64,000 bases of DNA from Channallabes apus (Eukaryota; Chordata; Actinopteri; Siluriformes; Clariidae), in the NCBI GenBank assembly GCA_030522415.1, contig CM060114.1, positions 29,206,804 through 29,270,803 on the forward strand. The letters run 5' to 3'. Positions 23,255-33,765 of the stretch are shown piece by piece. The translations under genes were made by a program, and so were the position numbers. The first letter of the stretch is position 1. Every line of letters starts with the position of its first letter. The notes beneath the pieces were generated by a model that ran no database searches, was not told the origin of the DNA, and saw nothing but the letters and a program-made list of their open reading frames with translations.

Positions 23255-24120
23255 AGAATATCATTATTTCCTCTTGTAAGGTGCATGAAAACTCAATCAC
23301 TGTCATGCGTTCTTTTGTACCAAAAGAACCTGAGCAGTGTGACTACGTGCAAATGTACCACGCGTTAACAGCAAGCTGAACTCCGGCTGTAAATTTTGAT
23401 CATTCTGACCCCACACTCAAACACATAAATCTTTTTTTTTTTCCAAACACCACACAGCCAGGACTCTTTGAAGCTACTCGGCCTCAGAATCCCAGAAGCA
23501 CCAGCCAGCATTTCACTTAAAGATACGGCTCAGTGGCCTACACAGACCTCTCTCAGCACACGAGAAAAAAAATGACACATTTGCCTGTCTGTCCAAAGCT
23601 TAACATTTAAACAAAAACCTCATTTGTCTCTCCGGTGTGTAATGACAGAGTGAAAGAGACAAGAATGGATAATTCTCATTTGTTTTTAGCATGTTGTATT
23701 GTGTCACTGATTCACGTAAATCTGACACACCCAGACAGGCGCACGAATGTAATTACATTACAGAACACAATTCAAACTTTCCAGCGCTAATGCTTACAGT
23801 ATGATAAAATGTACAGCGTCTTATATTAACATCGCACTCTCTCTCTGTCTGCACAACGCGACTGTTTCTAAAACAAACCCCATCAAAGTCCTATTTAACA
23901 GGTTAAATGAGGGGAAAGGTATACATGTTATACTTTGAAGAGGGGGAAAAAAAAGAGAGGGTGATGTAAATACCAAGAGGATTCGTTCAAACTTATGGCC
24001 TGGAAAAGAAAATGTTTAGAGAGTGAAGAAAGGAGTTCGGCAGCCCGAGCGGGCTTTGTGTTTACAGCTGCTTACAGCTCTTAATGTGCTTACAGCAGCT
24101 GTGAATGTCCCACACAGGCC
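23255..24120. promoter_or_regulatory. Repeat-free block, possible regulatory DNA
   Basis: No transposon is recognised. It contains AT-rich homeodomain-type words (GTAATTACATTACAG at 23,751), a near-palindrome taacaggttaaat, and two E-box CAGCTG sites with repeats of GCTTACAGC (24,064-24,104) just before the plus-strand candidate start codon. Function is inferred only from position and composition. Confidence 0.25.
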
Positions 24121-24130
24121 TCAGCTGGCC

Positions 24131-24811
24131 ATGGCACCTCATGCTGAAGTAAGGCCAGCTCGTACTCACAAGACGTGACGCATAATGCAAATTCTTGCAT
24201 GAGATATACATGCATAATGTTTAGAAAAGTATCAATATGCAGGAAATACAGAGGCAAGAATAAGAGGATAAACAAATACTGTATGTTCAAGTAGGAGGGT
24301 ATATGCTCGCCATAAGGGTAAATATGGTCTGACTGGCACATTAGATATTCACAGAGTGGAATTTTGCCAAAGAAAGGCGCCGTGTGTGTGTGTGTGCCTA
24401 AAAACACATCCAAATTGGATTTAGTTCACTTTTTTTGGCCTCTGCTGATATTAAACTGAGCCAAATGCATTATAACCCAAATCTGATTGTATCACCCTAA
24501 CACAGCAGTTGCTAAGGCAGCGCCGCTGTAACTGCCGGTTTCTTCAGTATAATGCCCCTGAACCTAACCCAGACTCCACTGTGATTGATGAGGTAGGGGT
24601 GATAGTAGAGTAGCCTGTTGAATTACTGACATTTCCTTTTGCTTTGCCTCCCCATCTGTTCCAGACACCCAGAGCTAAATGTACCCAGAGGCACCAACAG
24701 AAAATCGCCCACCTCGAGTCTGGCTTGCACAAAGTGACTCTACTACCCAGCGATTTTAGTTTTTGCTGGCTTGTAGCATTAAAGTTTTTTTATTCAAAAG
24801 TTTACTCGTAG
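24131..24811 (+). CDS. Candidate three-exon host gene, unknown product
   Basis: ATG in a near-ideal context (ctggccATGG, 24,131) starts MAPHAE and meets the donor GAA/GTAAGG at 24,149. Exon 2 (24,548-24,592) follows the acceptor ggtttcttcag, encodes YNAPEPNPDSTVIDE and ends at GAG/GTAGGG. A 72-bp intron with a branch-like TTACTGAC and a long pyrimidine tract ending ctgttccag leads to exon 3 (24,665-24,811, stop TAG). All joins are phase 0. The protein would be about 70 residues; exon 3 ends in a hydrophobic segment (FSFCWLVALKFFY). I do not recognise it. An ATTAAA lies inside exon 3 at 24,778. The short intron is the strongest evidence; exon 1 is the weakest. Confidence 0.4.
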
Positions 24812-25019
24812 GTGATTGTTTTTTAGTTGTCCACGTAATTGTTTTTATTTTTATTTTTATAAAAACTTCTTTTAACAACAGTCCAAGTAGGACAAGCAAT
24901 TACATCTTTCTTTCTTTTTGAGCACTCACACTTAATATATAATAACCAAGATACACCTGTGGCCTTTTTACATCCACCTGTGGCATATTGTATGCTTGTG
25001 CAATAAATATCCCAGACTT

Positions 25020-25455
25020 TAGGAGGTCTCGCAGCTAAATGGCAGATCAGATCACTCAGGAAAACCGAGGAACCGCCTGTGGAGGACTGTGAAATCCATT
25101 AGGATAAAGTGGAAAAATATGGCATGATGCAGAATCTACAAATCAGGCCAAACCGAGAGCTCGGGCAAGAAGGGCAATTGTTAGAGAAGTATCCAAGGGG
25201 CTGTGTAAAGCACTGAAAGGATTCTCTTTCTCACTGGCTGAAATAGGAGAACTGAAATAGCAGACCGCAAAAATGTTATCAGTCACTAAGAGGAAGCCAC
25301 TTCTGAGAAGGGCTAACATAAAAGCATGCCTAGATTAAAAGAGTTTGTTTTGGGATGAGATTAATGCTGGTCTAAAAACAGACCAAATACAACCCAGCAT
25401 CCAGGTACCACCATTCGTACCATGAAGCATGGTGGTGGTAGCTTCACATTCTTGA
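25020..25455 (+). pseudogene. Tc1-like transposon relic
   Basis: Reads ggcagatcagatcactcagg, aaaccgaggaaccgcctgtg, tctacaaatcaggccaaacc, gaagccacttctgagaaggg, and finally cgtaccatgaagcatggtgg (the KHGGGS region). Frames are broken by stops, and the third catalytic region is absent. Confidence 0.7.
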
Positions 25456-25970
25456 GAAATTGGAATCCTTTTTTGTCTACTGTAGCAAATTATTTTGTAG
25501 AATCTGTTCCAGTCAGACAGAGATCATTGTCCAAAGTAAAAAAAGAAACATTCTAATAGGATAATGAGAACTACAAAGGAATGGCTAGTGTGCCCGCCCC
25601 CCACCCACCCAATCGTCCAATAAAATTCCATCTGTGTCATAATCTGAAAATTGCTGTCTGCCAATATAGACAATTCAATTCGAGAGATTTTGAGAAAATT
25701 CATATTGAAAAGTAGAGGAAAATACAGGAATTAAAACCAAAGGTCGTAGAGAAATATCTGAGATGAGGCAAAACTGTAAATGTCGCAAAAAGACTTTGCA
25801 GATGGGTGAAGGCATATCAGTTAAGCAATGTTTAGATTATTTAGTTTTCTTAGGACATCTAATTATAAAATTAGATTTATTTAATTTTGTTTCTTTAGAG
25901 AGTTATTTCAAAAGAAGCAAAATGTTCCAGTAATGTGCTTAATGTACTTAAATTTGATGTTGCAACACAG

Positions 25971-25973
<3 letters not shown>

Positions 25974-26025
<52 letters not shown>
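25974..26025. repeat. (GA)n microsatellite
   Basis: About 26 uninterrupted GA units. Confidence 0.95.
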
Positions 26026-26029
<4 letters not shown>

Positions 26030-26582
26030 GTAGGAGGAGCAGATTTTAAAACTACACAGTGAGCCTTTTTCATCCTTCCTGCACTTAGTGTTATATTTAA
26101 ACAACAGGAGACCGTGTGCTATGGTTAAAAAGAAAAAAAGTGACCAGAGGCTGTTGGAGTTGGGAGGACAAGCAAAAATGAATGAAAGTAGAAACAGAAG
26201 AGAGAAAGCAGATGTCCCTGGCCTGGCCGGGGTGAGAGAGCAGGGACTTGTTGACAGTTGGATAAATCTTGTGTGGAGTGAGGGAGATGAGGAAAAGATC
26301 TTAAATCACTTTTATATCTCACTTAGCAGTATGTAGCAGTAGACCACTAACATGCGTTGTCTGATGATACAATTTGTCTCTGACCCGAAGCCAGTTCATG
26401 CACGGGCAGTAGTGATGACACTCTAGCAGACAGTGGAACAAAGTAAATAGACCATAAATTAAAAGAAAAAGTCCCTAATACTACTCTAAAAATCAGTATA
26501 AGTTTTTTATGTGTGGTTAAACAATACAGAAAGTGAGATGCCTCCTTTTTTTGTGTAAATATGAATATTAAATATTGACATA
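26026..26582. other. Unassigned stretch
   Basis: An 82-codon plus frame at 26,088-26,336 is purine-rich low-complexity sequence; not called as a gene. Confidence 0.35.
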
Positions 26583-26815
26583 GCAGCATGGCGGGGTAGT
26601 GGTTAGGACTGTCAGCTTACACTTTAAGGGTCTGTGTTCGATTCCCACCTCGGATCTGTGTGCATGGAGTTTGAAGTGATGGATTGGCGACCCCATCCAG
26701 GGTGTACCCCGCCTCGTGACCTAAGTCTCCAGTGTTTAAGGCTCCAGGCCCCCTGCAACCCTGTAGTATACTGGATAAAGCAGCATAGATGTGAAGTGAG
26801 TGAGTGAGTAAATAT
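26583..26815 (+). repeat. Long SINE with internal deletion
   Basis: The head (GGGTAGTGGTTAGGAC, GTTCGATTCCC) jumps to ccatccagggtgtaccccgc, losing about 100 bp of core, then continues to the (GAGT)n tail. Confidence 0.85.
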
Positions 26816-27081
26816 CGACCCGCCTGCACTTGTAGCGCAGACGCCACCATTACAAAACCCTACATCCCTTTTAGGAGGGAATGACCATGATGCTGAGTTA
26901 CAGTAGCAGTGCCGGGTTTGGAATGGTGAGTTTCTCCCATTAGGAGGAGCAGAAGATGCCAGTGTTCTGTAAATTCGTCATAAACCCAACAGTCTGTCCT
27001 GCCCACACTTACCTCACATGCGCATACCAAAAATTATTTATGTTTCGCTGCTTTTGTGCTCGGCCCAAGCAGCCTTTCGTA

Positions 27082-27120
27082 AACTTTTATCCATGTTATA
27101 CTGTAGCATGGATAAAAGTT
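27082..27120. repeat. Short perfect hairpin
   Basis: AACTTTTATCCATG and CATGGATAAAAGTT are exact inverted 14-bp arms around an 11-base loop. Confidence 0.8.
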
Positions 27121-27955
27121 AGAATGGCAGTGAGGCCATATGAGAAAAACTGAAAGGGAAAGTAAAAGGAAAAATTTTTAAGTATGCCTGAAGTTAATAA
27201 ACTTTTTAAAAGCAATAAATTAGTAGCAACTCACAGGGGTATGTCAGCATTGCCCAAGACTGGGCTATGGTGAGGAAACCAGAACCATTACAGGATTGGG
27301 GGAGAATAGGTCACAGCTGGAGCTAGACAAAAGAAGATTTAAGGTCGTACCATGAGGCAGAAAAAATGGTTAGAGTAATACAGTTTCTGATTTAGCATGA
27401 TTGATTCAGGGGGAAAGCTAAGATGGCTTTATGTCTTTTTGTGTCAAATTTGTAGAACATCACATTGGCTGCCATTTTGCAGAATGAGAAGAGATAATAA
27501 TCTCTTTCATAAATAATACCCTTTGCCGTCAGGTGACTATCTTGTTTTATTAAATACACATGGTGACAGTGTGCTAAACTCCACCTCAAACAAACAAATC
27601 AAGGTAGTGGTAAGTGCCCGCACCACTTAGTACCACTTTTGTCCACTAATGGGCTCCTGGCTCTGTGCCAAGGTGCATTTGCTCTGGGAAAGTCAGCTTC
27701 GGGGACGATAAAGTACTGTAGGCCTACTGTAGTGTAAAGCAACAGAGACACAACCCACTTCAAACTGCTTAGGAAACCAAAGACTTCTGAGGACAACGAC
27801 AACTCAAATGTAACCAGGTACTTCTCAGATTCCTAGAAGCTTGAGTGTTGTCGACTCTTTATTTATTTATTTTTTTGTATAAAAAGGCCAGTGTTGTGTT
27901 CATTCATTCATCTCATTATTCATTCATTCATTTAGTTTTCTGCAACTTTTCCAGC
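27121..27955. other. Unassigned stretch
   Basis: No gene or repeat recognised apart from an ATTC-rich patch at 27,901-27,930. Confidence 0.35.
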
Positions 27956-27959
27956 TGAA

Positions 27960-28475
27960 TTATGGTGATGACCGACTGAAAAGGTCAGCTCAGACTTTTC
28001 TATCCCCAGACACAGATTTCAGCTTTGGATCCTTTGGGATCCCTAGCCATCTGTGTTATATAATTTCTCTAGTAGAGTCTGGGTCTGCTCCAGTGTTCAG
28101 TCCAGTGGGATGCCTGATAGATCTCTATCTGGAGCCGACCATTAGGCTTCCTTGTAGCTTCTTTCTTAATCACACCTGGCAACTCATGTCCACCACATGT
28201 TCTCACAACCTTATTCTATCCATCGCTACCCATAACTTGTGATCCATAAGTGTTGATATGGATGTACTGTAGATTAACCAGTAAACTGACTTTCTGCTTC
28301 AATACCACATAATGATACTGGGACCCATTCCTTTTGCCAATCTCCTGCTCTATTATTCTTTAATTGAGAATAAGAATCCAAGGTCATTCAACTCTCTATT
28401 CTAAACTAGAGAGACCGTACCATTTTTGGCTGGACTTGGTGAGGTGCTGATATTGAACAGTGAAACACCAGGTAT
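27960..28475 (-). pseudogene. Non-LTR retrotransposon (LINE) 3' relic
   Basis: The plus strand reads as the reverse of the C-terminal end of a fish LINE ORF2. Diagnostic stretches are ctttggatcctttgggatcc, gtagagtctgggtctgctcc, cagtgggatgcctgatagatc and gagaccgtaccatttttggc. These correspond to the segment after the RT core (thumb and C-terminal region) in a LINE type common in teleosts. Frames are broken, and the exact clade cannot be given. Confidence 0.55.
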
Positions 28476-29631
28476 ACAGTATGTATGAGGGGTCGACTTC
28501 AGGTTTAGCCAAGTTAAGAGTTAGATTTTCATATTGAACACCAATCAAACCTTAGTTATATCTTGGTAGCCTATTAAAAACAAAACAAAACAACAAATAT
28601 GAATAAAAAAATGAAACACTTTTAAAAGTCCAGTGACTACCTTAAAAACATTTCAACTTAATGCAAAATTAAAACCAGAGTGGACAGAACTCTCACTTTG
28701 CTCATAAAGATGCCCAACCTTTTAGCAGTACCTCCCACAAAAAAAATCCCTTCTCCAAAATGTAATATGTAGACTGGATCATTATATTCCCATGACTCCT
28801 CACAAAGCTGAACAACAGTAATGCGTTGGTGCACCATTACACAGCCTGCACTGTTATATGTCTTCTTTCTGGAACCCTGGCACAGCCTTTTCCTCACAGA
28901 TGAGGAGTGTGATTTGTGTGGGGAAATTTCTCTTGTAATACACCATCCAACATCCCAGATCTACATGCAACATTAAATAAATGTTAACCTTATCAATTCC
29001 AATCTTACTCAATGTCCCACAACTTCAGCAGACATTCTTCCGGCCCTGCAGCATCGATATAAACTTCTCATTCAGTCCCATAAGGTGTTCAGACCCATAA
29101 TCATCTCAACCACCCAGATGGATCCCAAAACACCAGAGGTTTCTGGTGGTGCCTGCTAAACTATGGCATGTCCACTTGGTCACAGGGTCCTCAGTAGAAG
29201 TCAACACTTCCCTGCACTTTTTAATCCAAGATTGTGGATGGTCTTGTCTCTCCTCTTGAGCTGCCCACCCAAAAAGTCTTTTAAAAATCATAAGTCTATC
29301 CAAATTCATTCAGTGTCTGAGATTGTTCATCAAGAACAATTTAATAATTATGACTTACACATGTTTAAACACACTTCGCAAATAAATGTTATTTTTTTAT
29401 ACTGTAATAATATGCAACACAATGATTATAATAACTATAAAAAAATAATTTACTTGTTGTAAACATTGATTAATGTCTCATCATTTGTACTTCCTGGTCT
29501 ATGGAGTTAGAGCTAGAGCGCATCGCTCCCCCTACCATCCCAAAACATTTACGGCGTAGCAAATCTTTTTCTTTCTTTCTTTGTGCATTGACTTTTTGTG
29601 TGTTTTTGAATTAGCATTGCTTAGACTTCAA
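28476..29631. other. Unassigned stretch
   Basis: Minus-strand frames at 28,658-28,897 and 29,106-29,309 (DHPQSWIKKCREVLTSTEDP) have coding-like composition and lie in one direction. They may be a further retroelement fragment, but no family signature was recognised. Confidence 0.3.
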
Positions 29632-29790
29632 GAGTAAGCACTGTGGCATTGTACCTCCGGGGTCGAGGGTTTGATGGAGTTTGCATGTTCTCCCTGTGCT
29701 TTGTGGGTTTCCTCCGGATACTCCGGTCCAAAGACATGCAGAGTAGGCCTGTATCGTTTTCAAATACCCCATAGTGTTGGAGTGCGTGTT
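29632..29790 (+). repeat. Long SINE fragment
   Basis: Head and core only (CCTCCGGGGTCGAGGGTTTG, GTGGGTTTCCTCCGGATACT), 3' truncated. Confidence 0.75.
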
Positions 29791-29896
29791 TAAAGGACAC
29801 TACAGTGTACCACTTTGCATGCCTGTGTTTGCTAAATAGAATTTTAGCAATAGGTTGTTGCCTTAAAAGCATTACCTCATGCAGTGCACTATTTTG

Positions 29897-30206
29897 CATT
29901 CATTCATTTTCTATACCTCTTATCCTGTACAGGGTCACGGGAAGCCTGGAACCTATCCCAGGAGACTCCATTCACAAGGTGGGCTACACCCTGGACTCGG
30001 TGCCAATCCATCACAGGACACACACTGCATGCAATTTGGGAATGCCAATTAGCCTAATTTGCATTCCTTTTGTCTTTTGATTGGAAATCCACCAAGCACG
30101 AGGAGAAAATGCAAACACCACGCACACAGACCCCAAGGCGTGACGTGAACCCCCGACCCTGGAGGTGCGAGACTACAGTGCTTAACACTACGCCACCATG
30201 CTGCGA
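29897..30206 (-). repeat. Full-length long SINE
   Basis: Minus-strand copy from the ATTC tail and tatcctgtacagggtcacgg to the head (GACCCTGGAGGTGCGAGACT). Overlapping open frames here are SINE shadows. Confidence 0.9.
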
Positions 30207-30365
30207 CTACATGGAAATACAATGCTTTATTGAGGTACAGTATGCCTCCTTTGGGGAATATTTTTAGCTGATGAAGCAAAAAATAAATAATAGTACTTGG
30301 CCATATTGTGTCTGAAATTCTTGGATCTATATTTTTTCTACACATTGAACATTGATGATTTTTTT

Positions 30366-30395
30366 ATTCTATTCTATTCTATTCTATTAAATTCT
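30366..30395. repeat. (ATTCT)n microsatellite, left part
   Basis: Pentanucleotide run; similar ATTCT/ATTTT units resume at 30,710-30,726 beyond the next SINE. Confidence 0.8.
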
Positions 30396-30697
30396 CACTC
30401 ATAAATTGTCTATACCGCTTTATCCTGTATACAGGGTCACAGGGGGTCCAATGACTATCCCTGGACAGGGTACCAATCCATCACAGGGCACACACACACA
30501 CACTCATTCACACACTATGGGCAATTTGGGAACGCCAATTAAGGTTATCTGCATGTCTTTAGACTGATGAAGGAAACTGGAGTACCCGGACGTACCACCA
30601 AGCACAAGGAGAACATGCAAACTCCATGCACACAGACACAAGGTAAGAATTGAACCTGGATGTGTAAGACGACAGTGCTAATCACTAGGCCACTCTA
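30396..30697 (-). repeat. Full-length long SINE inside an ATTCT microsatellite
   Basis: Tail ctataccgctttatcctgta to head (GATGTGTAAGACGACAGTGC). Flanked on both sides by ATTCT-type repeat. Confidence 0.9.
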
Positions 30698-30726
30698 TAC
30701 TGTTCAATTCTATTTTATTCTATTCT

Positions 30727-31071
30727 ACACTTTTGTTTAGTTCTATTTAATTCAATAAAGCAATAATCTGTTCCATATTATAAAACAATGATAAAGTTTA
30801 TTTATAGGTAGCAGCATCAAAAATGACAAATTTACAGTTTACCTTAAATTAGAGGCGTTATGAAGGCTTTACACAGCATAAGTAGCAGACACATCTCAAT
30901 ATCAACTGTTCAAATGAAATTATTGTATATTTTGGATGCCTTCAGCATTGTTTTACAATTTTGAAAGAAATAAAAAATTAGGAAAGCATGGAATTAGAAC
31001 CTTTTGACCGGTAGTGTACAGTATGTGCAAGGAGTCTCTCTGACATACACCATATGCTAGGTTTCTAAAGC
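30727..31071. other. Unassigned AT-rich stretch
   Basis: No gene; the phrase 'cttttgaccggtagtgtacag' (31,002) resembles a Tc1-type terminus, but no partner end was found. Confidence 0.3.
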
Positions 31072-31254
31072 AGAAAATGGGAGGACACTACATACAATAT
31101 ATGACGGACCAAATGCATGTAGTGGAACCTCTCCGCCAACAGCTGAACTTACTTTCCGAGCAAACACGGTCATTACTCCACATCACGCATTGGGACCGAC
31201 ATAATACAGATCTGCACTCTAGGGCCAGGGTCACTGTTTACCATCCACAGAGAG
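31072..31254 (+). CDS. Candidate internal exon, unknown gene
   Basis: An acceptor (aggtttctaaagcag) is followed by 61 open codons (LRQQLNLLSEQTRSLLHITHW; VTVYHPQ) and a strong donor GAGA/GTAAGA, phase 2. The leucine- and glutamine-rich start could form a helix. A second acceptor (gtttcatttggcag, 31,380) is 126 bp downstream. In the required phase the next exon stops after 11 codons; in another frame it stays open (EEAAFLAPWNKCEYETDDG). The gene is not recognised, and no upstream exon was found. Confidence 0.3.
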
Positions 31255-31557
31255 AGTAAGAGGGAGACGAAAAGTTGCGCACAGTTTTCACGTTCTATAG
31301 TCTAGCTGGAAATTGACATGCGCCAATTGTCTTGGCGCGTAGACACTTGATTTGATGTTGAACTGTTTCATTTGGCAGAAGAGGCAGCATTTTTGGCTCC
31401 TTGGAACAAATGTGAATATGAGACTGATGATGGGGTATTCTGCAGTTCTCCCATTCTAAACAAACACACACACACTGACAGATGGACAGACAAATCGACA
31501 GATTTTACCCACAAAAACAAAAAGCACAAAAAAAAGAGGATCTTTAGGTGTCTTTAG

Positions 31558-31751
31558 GGCCAGGGGTAGCTCAGTGGTTAAGGCATTGGACTACGGTTCG
31601 GAAGATCCCAGGTTCAAACCCCACAACCACCAAGCTGCCACTGTTGGGCCCTTGAGCAAGGCCCTTAACCCTCAACTGCTCAGATGTATAATGAGATAAT
31701 TTAAAAAAAAAGTAAGTCGCTCTGGATTAGAGCGTCTGCCTAAATGTAAAT
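31558..31751 (+). repeat. Short tRNA-derived SINE, intact, with target duplication
   Basis: A box TAGCTCAGTGG (31,567), B box GGTTCAAACC (31,611), and 3' tail AGTCGCTCTGGATTAGAGCG as in L2-mobilised fish SINEs. Flanked by perfect 10-bp copies of GTGTCTTTAG (31,548-31,557; 31,752-31,761). The intact duplication and head suggest a fairly recent insertion. Confidence 0.95.
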
Positions 31752-31761
31752 GTGTCTTTAG

Positions 31762-32223
31762 TTTTCTCACAAGAGGCTGATTGTGGTATTGGACGATGTT
31801 TTTTTCTCATCACAAGACATAATTTTAACTATGGTAACATTCTGACTATAATTACAATTACAGTCCATTAATTTTACTTTTGGTACATATATAAATGTAT
31901 TTCATCCAAGTGCAATTCAACTCACTTCTGAATGTGATTGGACCACAATGGGTCCTCGAGGCACATTTGACCCTGTTCCCACCTGTCCTCAATGCTGTCC
32001 ACTTTTGATACAATCACACAGGATGCATGCTAATGACTTGTGTGAATAGGGAATGAGAGATATCATCTCCATGTCATGTGGTTCCTGGATGCACCCAGGG
32101 GTCTCTGTATAAAGGAATAGACCTTAGTTCTTCCACTCCAACAAGCTCATCTTTTATAATAGATTTACTGTAGCTAACCTTTTGGAATGAATATTTAAAG
32201 TGAGTGCTATGCTTATAGGGACT
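31762..32223. other. Unassigned stretch
   Basis: No element recognised; a TATAAA-like tctgtataaagg occurs at 32,103 without further support. Confidence 0.35.
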
Positions 32224-32261
32224 GAAGTCTGTCTTAAATCAAAATTGAGGTGCATCAAGTA

Positions 32262-33765
32262 CAGTGGTGTGAAAAACTATTTGCCCCCCTCCTGATTTCT
32301 TATTCTTTTGCATGTTTGTCACACAAAATGTTTCTCATCATCAAACACATTTAACTATTAGTCAAAGATAACACAAGTAAACACAAAATGCAGTTTTTAA
32401 ATGAGGGGTTTTATTATTTAGGGAGAAAAAAATCCAAACCAACATGGCCCTGTGTGAAAAAGTAATTGCCCCCTGAACCTAATAACTGGTTGGGCCACCC
32501 TTAGCAGCAATAACTGCAATAAAGCGTTTGCGATATCTTGCAACGAGTCTTTTACAGCACTCAGGTCAGGACTTTGACTAGGCCACTCCAAAGTCTTCAT
32601 TTTGTTTTTCTTCAGCCATTCAGAGGTGGATTTGCTGGTGTGTTTTGAGTCATTGTCCTGCTGCAGCACCCAAGATCGCTTCAGCTTGAGTTGACGAACA
32701 GATGGCCGGACATTCTCCTTCAGGATTTTTTGGTAGACAGTAGAATTCATGGTTCCATCTATCACAGCAAGCCTTCCAGGTCCTGAAGCAGCAAAACAAC
32801 CCCAGACCATCACACTACCACCACCATATTTTACTGTTGGTATGATGTTCTTTTTCTGAAATGCTGTGTTACTTTTACGCCAGATGTAACGGGACACGCA
32901 CCTTCCAAAAAGTTCAACTTTTGTCTCGTCGGTCCACAAGGTATTTTCCCAAAAGTCTTGGCAATCATTAAGATGTTTTTTAGCAAAATTGAGACGAGCC
33001 TTAATGTTCTTTTTGCTTAAAAGTGGTTTGCGCCTTGGAAATCTGCCATGCAGGCCGTTTTTGCCCAGTCTCTTTCTTATGGTGGAGTCGTGAACACTGA
33101 CCTTAATTAAGGCAAGTGAGGCCTGCAGTTCTTTAGATGTTGTCCTGGGGTCTTTTGTGACCTCTCGGATGAGTCGTCTCTGCGCTCTTGGGGTAATTTT
33201 GGTCGGCCGGCCACTCCTGGGAAGGTTCACCACTGTTCCATGTTTTTGCCATTTGTGGATAATGGCTCTCACTGTGGTTCGCTGGAGTCCCAAAGATTTA
33301 GAAATGGCTTTATAACCTTTACCAGACTGATAGATCTCAATTACTTTTGTTCTCATTTGTTCCTGAATTTCTTTGGATCTTGGCATGATGTTTAGATTTT
33401 GAGGTGCTTTTGGTCTACTTCTCTGAGTCAGGTAGCTCCTATTTAAGTGATTTCTTGATTGAAACAGGTGTGGCAGTAATCAGGCCTGGGGGTGACTACA
33501 GAAATTGAACTCAGGTGTGATAAACCACGGTTAAGTTATTTTTTAACAAGGGGGGCAATCACTTTTTCACACAGGGCCATGTAGATTTGGAGTTTTTTTT
33601 CTCTCATAATAACGTAAACCTTCATTTAAAAACTGCATTTTGTGTTCAATTATGTTATCTTTGACAAATAGTTAACGATTTTTGATGAGCAGAAACATTT
33701 AAGTGTGACAAACATGCAAAAGAATAAGAAATCAGGAAGGGGGCAAATAGTTTTTCACACCACTG
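32262..33765 (-). mobile_element. Tc1-like transposon with IR/DR ends
   Basis: Both ends read CAGTGGTGTGAAAAACTA inward and are flanked by TA (32,260-32,261; 33,766-33,767), as Tc1/mariner elements require. The inverted repeats are long (32,262-32,472 and 33,551-33,765). Each holds two copies of a TTTTTCACAC..GGGGGCAA type direct repeat, the outer at the tip and the inner beside CACAGGGCCATG; this is the IR/DR layout. The element is 1,504 bp. Confidence 0.95.
32418..33386 (-). pseudogene. Tc1-like transposase, inactivated by an internal deletion
   Basis: 322 codons from an ATG beside MPRSKEIQEQ. Residues 1-110 form the paired-like HTH domains with GRPTK near 59. The catalytic core has D153 in WTDETKVELFG and D244 in QQDNDSKHTS. 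After WPSQSPDL (near 275) the NPIE segment bearing the expected glutamate at about 279, and roughly 50 residues after it, are missing. The reading frame is shifted, so the last 40 residues are nonsense. The normal tail is still readable in another frame (RYRKRFIAVIAAKGG) at about 32,505-32,555. Such an enzyme could bind ends but not cut DNA. The family's usual length is about 340 residues. Confidence 0.9.

Noticed and set aside
25895..26104. Serine-leucine repeat protein
   Set aside because: Translation of the (GA)n microsatellite.
30360..30726. CRISPR-like or satellite array
   Set aside because: ATTCT units are a simple microsatellite interrupted by a SINE; no spacer-repeat structure.
31558..31630. 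tRNA gene-like A and B boxes
   Set aside because: They are the head of a SINE with target duplication and L2-type tail; no tRNA cloverleaf or anticodon arm is complete. The same applies to the heads of all other SINE copies.
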